From Bacteroidota bacterium (GTDB taxonomy: Bacteria; Bacteroidota; Bacteroidia; 2-12-FULL-35-15), in the NCBI GenBank assembly GCA_947504725.1, contig CANNHN010000007.1, forward strand, positions 99,790 to 163,789: a stretch of 64,000 nucleotides of DNA. The letters run 5' to 3'. Every line of letters starts with the position of its first letter. The first letter of the stretch is position 1. The notes below the pieces were generated by a model that searched no databases, had not been told where the DNA came from, and was given only the letters and a program-made list of their open reading frames with translations. Both the position numbers and the translations under genes were made by a program. Below are positions 62,554 through 64,000 of the stretch, piece after piece.

Positions 62554-63444
62554 TTATAAGATTGAAAAATTACTGTATTCATTAAATGCTACTCGTCTTG
62601 TATATTTTGCTTGTAATAACGAACCTAAAGAATCTTCCCATTTTAATTTAAAAGAAACGTTGTCAAGAGATTTGATGCCAGCAACTTCAGCAGCCGTTCC
62701 TGTGAAAAATGCGCTATCGGCTCCTTTGACATCATCTATGGTAAAATATTTTTCAACCAACTTGAATTCCAACTCCTCGCATAATTCAAACATAGTTGCT
62801 CTTGTTATTCCTGGTAAAATATTTCCAAGTGGAGGAGTATAGATGACATTGTTTTTTTCGAAAAAGAAATTTGCTCCTGGCCCTTCTGCAACAAATCCAT
62901 TTGCATCCAATAGCAATGCTTCATCAAACCCTTTTTGTTTTGCTTCAGTAGTTGCTAATATGGAATTTACATAATGGCCAGTTACTTTTGTATCCACATG
63001 ACACGATTTCGGATTTGGTCTTTGATAGGATGAAGTCATTAAATTTAAAAGTTTACTTCCAAGGTATTTCTCCCATTCCCATGCGCATAATAATACATGT
63101 ACTTCCTCTGTTGGAGTTAAAGACATGTTTTCTCCTGAAAAAACAAGTGGTCGTAAGTATGCATTACTTAAACTATTTTTCTCCAATAGTTGATAGCTTA
63201 GATACGTTAGCTCTTCTTCTGTATAAGAAATTTTCAAATGCATTTTTTCTGCAGAGTACAATAGTCTTTTGTAATGTTCTTTCGATTTGAAGATTCTTGT
63301 TCCATCTGGCGTAGCATAGGATCTTATTCCTTCAAATACTCCTGAGCCATAATGCAATGTTTGTACAAATGGACTAACCATTAATTCATTTGCCTTTAGC
63401 CATTTCCCATCGAAAAATACGAGTGTGTTGTTGTTGTAATACAT
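62554..63444 (-). CDS. ilvE: Branched-chain amino-acid aminotransferase
   Basis: The ATG at 63444 ([16 protein letters not shown]) matches the family start; the upstream frame reads through the second attenuator and is not likely coding. 296 residues, fold type IV PLP enzyme with [16 protein letters not shown], the PLP Lys in [38 protein letters not shown] and the phosphate-binding GILPGITR. First gene of ilvE-D-B-N-C-A; two tandem attenuators precede it. Confidence 0.95.
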   Translation of the reverse strand: MYYNNNTLVFFDGKWLKANELMVSPFVQTLHYGSGVFEGIRSYATPDGTRIFKSKEHYKRLLYSAEKMHLKISYTEEELTYLSYQLLEKNSLSNAYLRPLVFSGENMSLTPTEEVHVLLCAWEWEKYLGSKLLNLMTSSYQRPNPKSCHVDTKVTGHYVNSILATTEAKQKGFDEALLLDANGFVAEGPGANFFFEKNNVIYTPPLGNILPGITRATMFELCEELEFKLVEKYFTIDDVKGADSAFFTGTAAEVAGIKSLDNVSFKLKWEDSLGSLLQAKYTRRVAFNEYSNFSIL

Positions 63445-63473
63445 GTTTTTATTTTTATTAGTTAATTGTTTGT

Positions 63474-63508
63474 AAAAAAAAGCCCTTCTCGAAATAGAGA
63501 AGGGCTTT
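63474..63508 (-). terminator. Attenuator terminator 2, directly before ilvE
   Basis: Minus-strand AAAGCCCTTCTC pairs with GAGAAGGGCTTT (stem at 63497-63508 and 63479-63490) and runs into eight T. The upper 5 prime arm CCTTCTC (63497-63503) can instead pair with GAGAAGG at 63527-63533, which overlaps the leader-peptide stop. Confidence 0.88.
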
Positions 63509-63526
63509 AATAAAAGCAATAGTTAT

Positions 63527-63533
63527 CCTTCTC
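63527..63533 (-). promoter_or_regulatory. Antiterminator strand of attenuator 2
   Basis: GAGAAGG on the minus strand overlaps the stop codon of leader peptide 2 and is fully complementary to CCTTCTC in the terminator arm. A ribosome at the stop would cover it (terminator forms); a ribosome stalled on the upstream Ile/Val codons would expose it. Confidence 0.7.
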
Positions 63534-63582
63534 ATCCGGGTGAATGAATAATAATGACTACTAAAAGAATTGTGTTTTTCAT
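63532..63582 (-). CDS. Leader peptide 2 of the ilv operon
   Basis: A 16-codon ORF encoding MKNTILLVVIIIHSPG, with eight consecutive branched-chain residues (Ile, Leu, Leu, Val, Val, Ile, Ile, Ile), ends at a TGA. It lies between the two terminators and fits a ribosome-stalling leader that senses Ile, Val and Leu charging. Confidence 0.85.
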   Translation of the reverse strand: MKNTILLVVIIIHSPG

Positions 63583-63594
63583 GATTATGTAAAT

Positions 63595-63625
63595 AAAAAA
63601 AGCCTTTCCGTTTAGGAAAGGCTTT
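63595..63625 (-). terminator. Attenuator terminator 1
   Basis: Minus-strand AAAGCCTTTCC pairs with GGAAAGGCTTT (63615-63625 and 63599-63609) followed by seven T. The arm CCTTTCC can pair with GGAGAGG at 63645-63651 with one G-U wobble, the competing antiterminator. Confidence 0.87.
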
Positions 63626-63644
63626 CTATGAAACATAGCAATAT

Positions 63645-63651
63645 CCTCTCC
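63645..63651 (-). promoter_or_regulatory. Antiterminator strand of attenuator 1
   Basis: GGAGAGG immediately follows the leader peptide 1 stop codon and is complementary (one wobble) to the terminator arm CCTTTCC at 63615-63621. Confidence 0.65.
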
Positions 63652-63652
63652 C

Positions 63653-63700
63653 CTAAAGGGTTTGAATAATGACTACGATATATAAGTTTTGTGTTTTCAT
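63653..63700 (-). CDS. Leader peptide 1 of the ilv operon
   Basis: A 15-codon ORF encoding MKTQNLYIVVIIQTL with Ile-Val-Val-Ile-Ile in the middle and Leu codons at both sides, ending at a TAG. It is the first ORF downstream of the candidate promoter and is followed by terminator 1. The VVII core uses codons GTA GTC ATT ATT, the same as in leader 2, pointing to an internal duplication. Confidence 0.85.
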   Translation of the reverse strand: MKTQNLYIVVIIQTL

Positions 63701-63714
63701 TTTGTTTAACAGTA

Positions 63715-63743
63715 CAAATGTAATATAAAATATATTACACAAA
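63715..63743 (-). promoter_or_regulatory. Promoter of the ilv operon
   Basis: On the minus strand, TTTG (63740-63743) as -33 and TACATTTG (63715-63722) as a perfect TAnnTTTG -7 element are 17 bp apart, 15 bp before the leader 1 start codon. Confidence 0.7.
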
Positions 63744-63763
63744 CAAATATTTTTTATTTTAAT

Positions 63764-63792
63764 GAAAAAAAGAGAGCCTAAGCTCTCTTTTT
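63764..63792. terminator. Stem-loop between ilv promoter and right-hand IS
   Basis: AGAGAGC (63771-63777) and GCTCTCT (63782-63788), flanked by A and T runs, form a bidirectional terminator-like hairpin insulating the ilv promoter from the sequence to the right. Confidence 0.7.
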
Positions 63793-63853
63793 ACATATAC
63801 ACTCATGATTTCGGATTCCCAACAAATCCTATAGAATGAATGATATTCTTCAC

Positions 63854-63934
63854 TGTAAATCTTCAGCATAAAGTGGACTAGTTTTAATCAAATATAAGAG
63901 AGTGTTTCCAATAAATCAATAAATTTATATAACC
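63854..63934 (+). mobile_element. Probable left end of an IS3-type insertion sequence
   Basis: From TGTAAATC at 63854, containing AAAGTGGAC (an IS3-family terminal-repeat-like word), to the orfA start. The right end is outside the window, so the terminal repeat cannot be confirmed. Confidence 0.35.
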
Positions 63935-64000
63935 ATGGAAACAAAGAAAAAACAAACCACCGAAAATTTCATCAAAGAGATTCGCAGAAAAACTAGAAGA
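63935..64000 (+). CDS. IS3-family transposase OrfA, N-terminal fragment
   Basis: The last 22 codons of the window read METKKKQTTENFIKEIRRKTRR, resembling the start of helix-turn-helix OrfA proteins of IS3-group elements (ENFxKxIRRKTRR before the IYSxEEKIRIV segment). Only the first residues are visible, so this is a likely, not certain, transposase. Confidence 0.5.
   Translation, partial: METKKKQTTENFIKEIRRKTRR

Noticed and set aside
63445..63519. Upstream extension of ilvE
   Set aside because: It reads through the attenuator 2 terminator hairpin; the family start is at 63444.
63759..63869. A 36-residue minus-strand ORF to the right of the ilv promoter, considered as a third leader peptide
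   Set aside because: It is not rich in Ile, Val or Leu, overlaps the terminator-like hairpin and the presumed IS end, and lies upstream of the promoter.

Overview
The window is AT-rich, tightly packed DNA from a member of the Bacteroidota. The evidence is the presence of type IX secretion C-terminal sorting domains on two large secreted proteins, a TonB-dependent receptor with a carboxypeptidase-like N-terminal domain, DUF4296 and SiaC-type proteins, start codons without Shine-Dalgarno sequences, and promoters of the TAnnTTTG type. The precise lineage cannot be read from the sequence. No rRNA, tRNA or CRISPR array was recognised.

Layout. 1-6.7 kb: the edge of a lipoprotein gene, an acetyl-CoA synthetase gene (acs) carrying a 459-bp in-frame insertion that encodes a DUF559 nuclease-like domain between inverted repeats, a dolichol-phosphate-mannose-synthase-like glycosyltransferase, dihydroorotase and an acyltransferase. 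6.7-11.3 kb (minus): a compact cluster of SDR, VOC, B12-binding radical SAM, ferritin-like and unknown genes. 11.4-31.2 kb: a SiaC-like regulator, a PhoR/PhoB-type two-component system, a TonB receptor, two large T9SS cargo proteins, a receiver-only protein, an LpxH-like phosphoesterase, a glycosyltransferase, a GH1 glucosidase, a PP2C-type phosphatase, small secreted proteins and an orphan PhoB paralogue. 31.3-39.3 kb: an inorganic-carbon locus (two beta carbonic anhydrases, a SulP transporter, DabA and DabB). 39.4-48.5 kb: phosphate acquisition (porin, pstS-pstC-pstA-pstB-phoU, a DUF47 protein and a Pit transporter). 48.6-56.3 kb: mixed housekeeping genes (LuxE-like, tyrS, trmB, an alkyltransferase-like protein) interspersed with repeat elements. 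56.3-63.7 kb (minus): the ilvE-ilvD-ilvB-ilvN-ilvC-ilvA operon behind two tandem leader-peptide attenuators. The right edge enters a probable IS3-type insertion sequence.

Three things stand out. (1) Palindromic or inverted-repeat DNA carrying or associated with small PD-(D/E)XK-type nuclease genes occurs several times: DUF559 inside acs with the reading frame preserved, a GxxExxY gene bracketed by 44-bp inverted repeats, and a repeat of a related kind inserted in frame in a glycosyltransferase gene. (2) The ilv operon is preceded by two successive complete attenuators, each with a short Ile/Val/Leu-rich peptide, an antiterminator strand at the stop codon and a terminator. (3) Direct repeats of a TTAACAT-like heptamer at exact 11-bp spacing occur upstream of the TonB receptor, a YwqK-like protein, the carbonic anhydrase/DAB locus, the phosphate porin, pstS and the DUF47-pit genes. 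They look like the Pho boxes of the PhoB-like regulators encoded here and suggest that carbon uptake is tied to the phosphate response.
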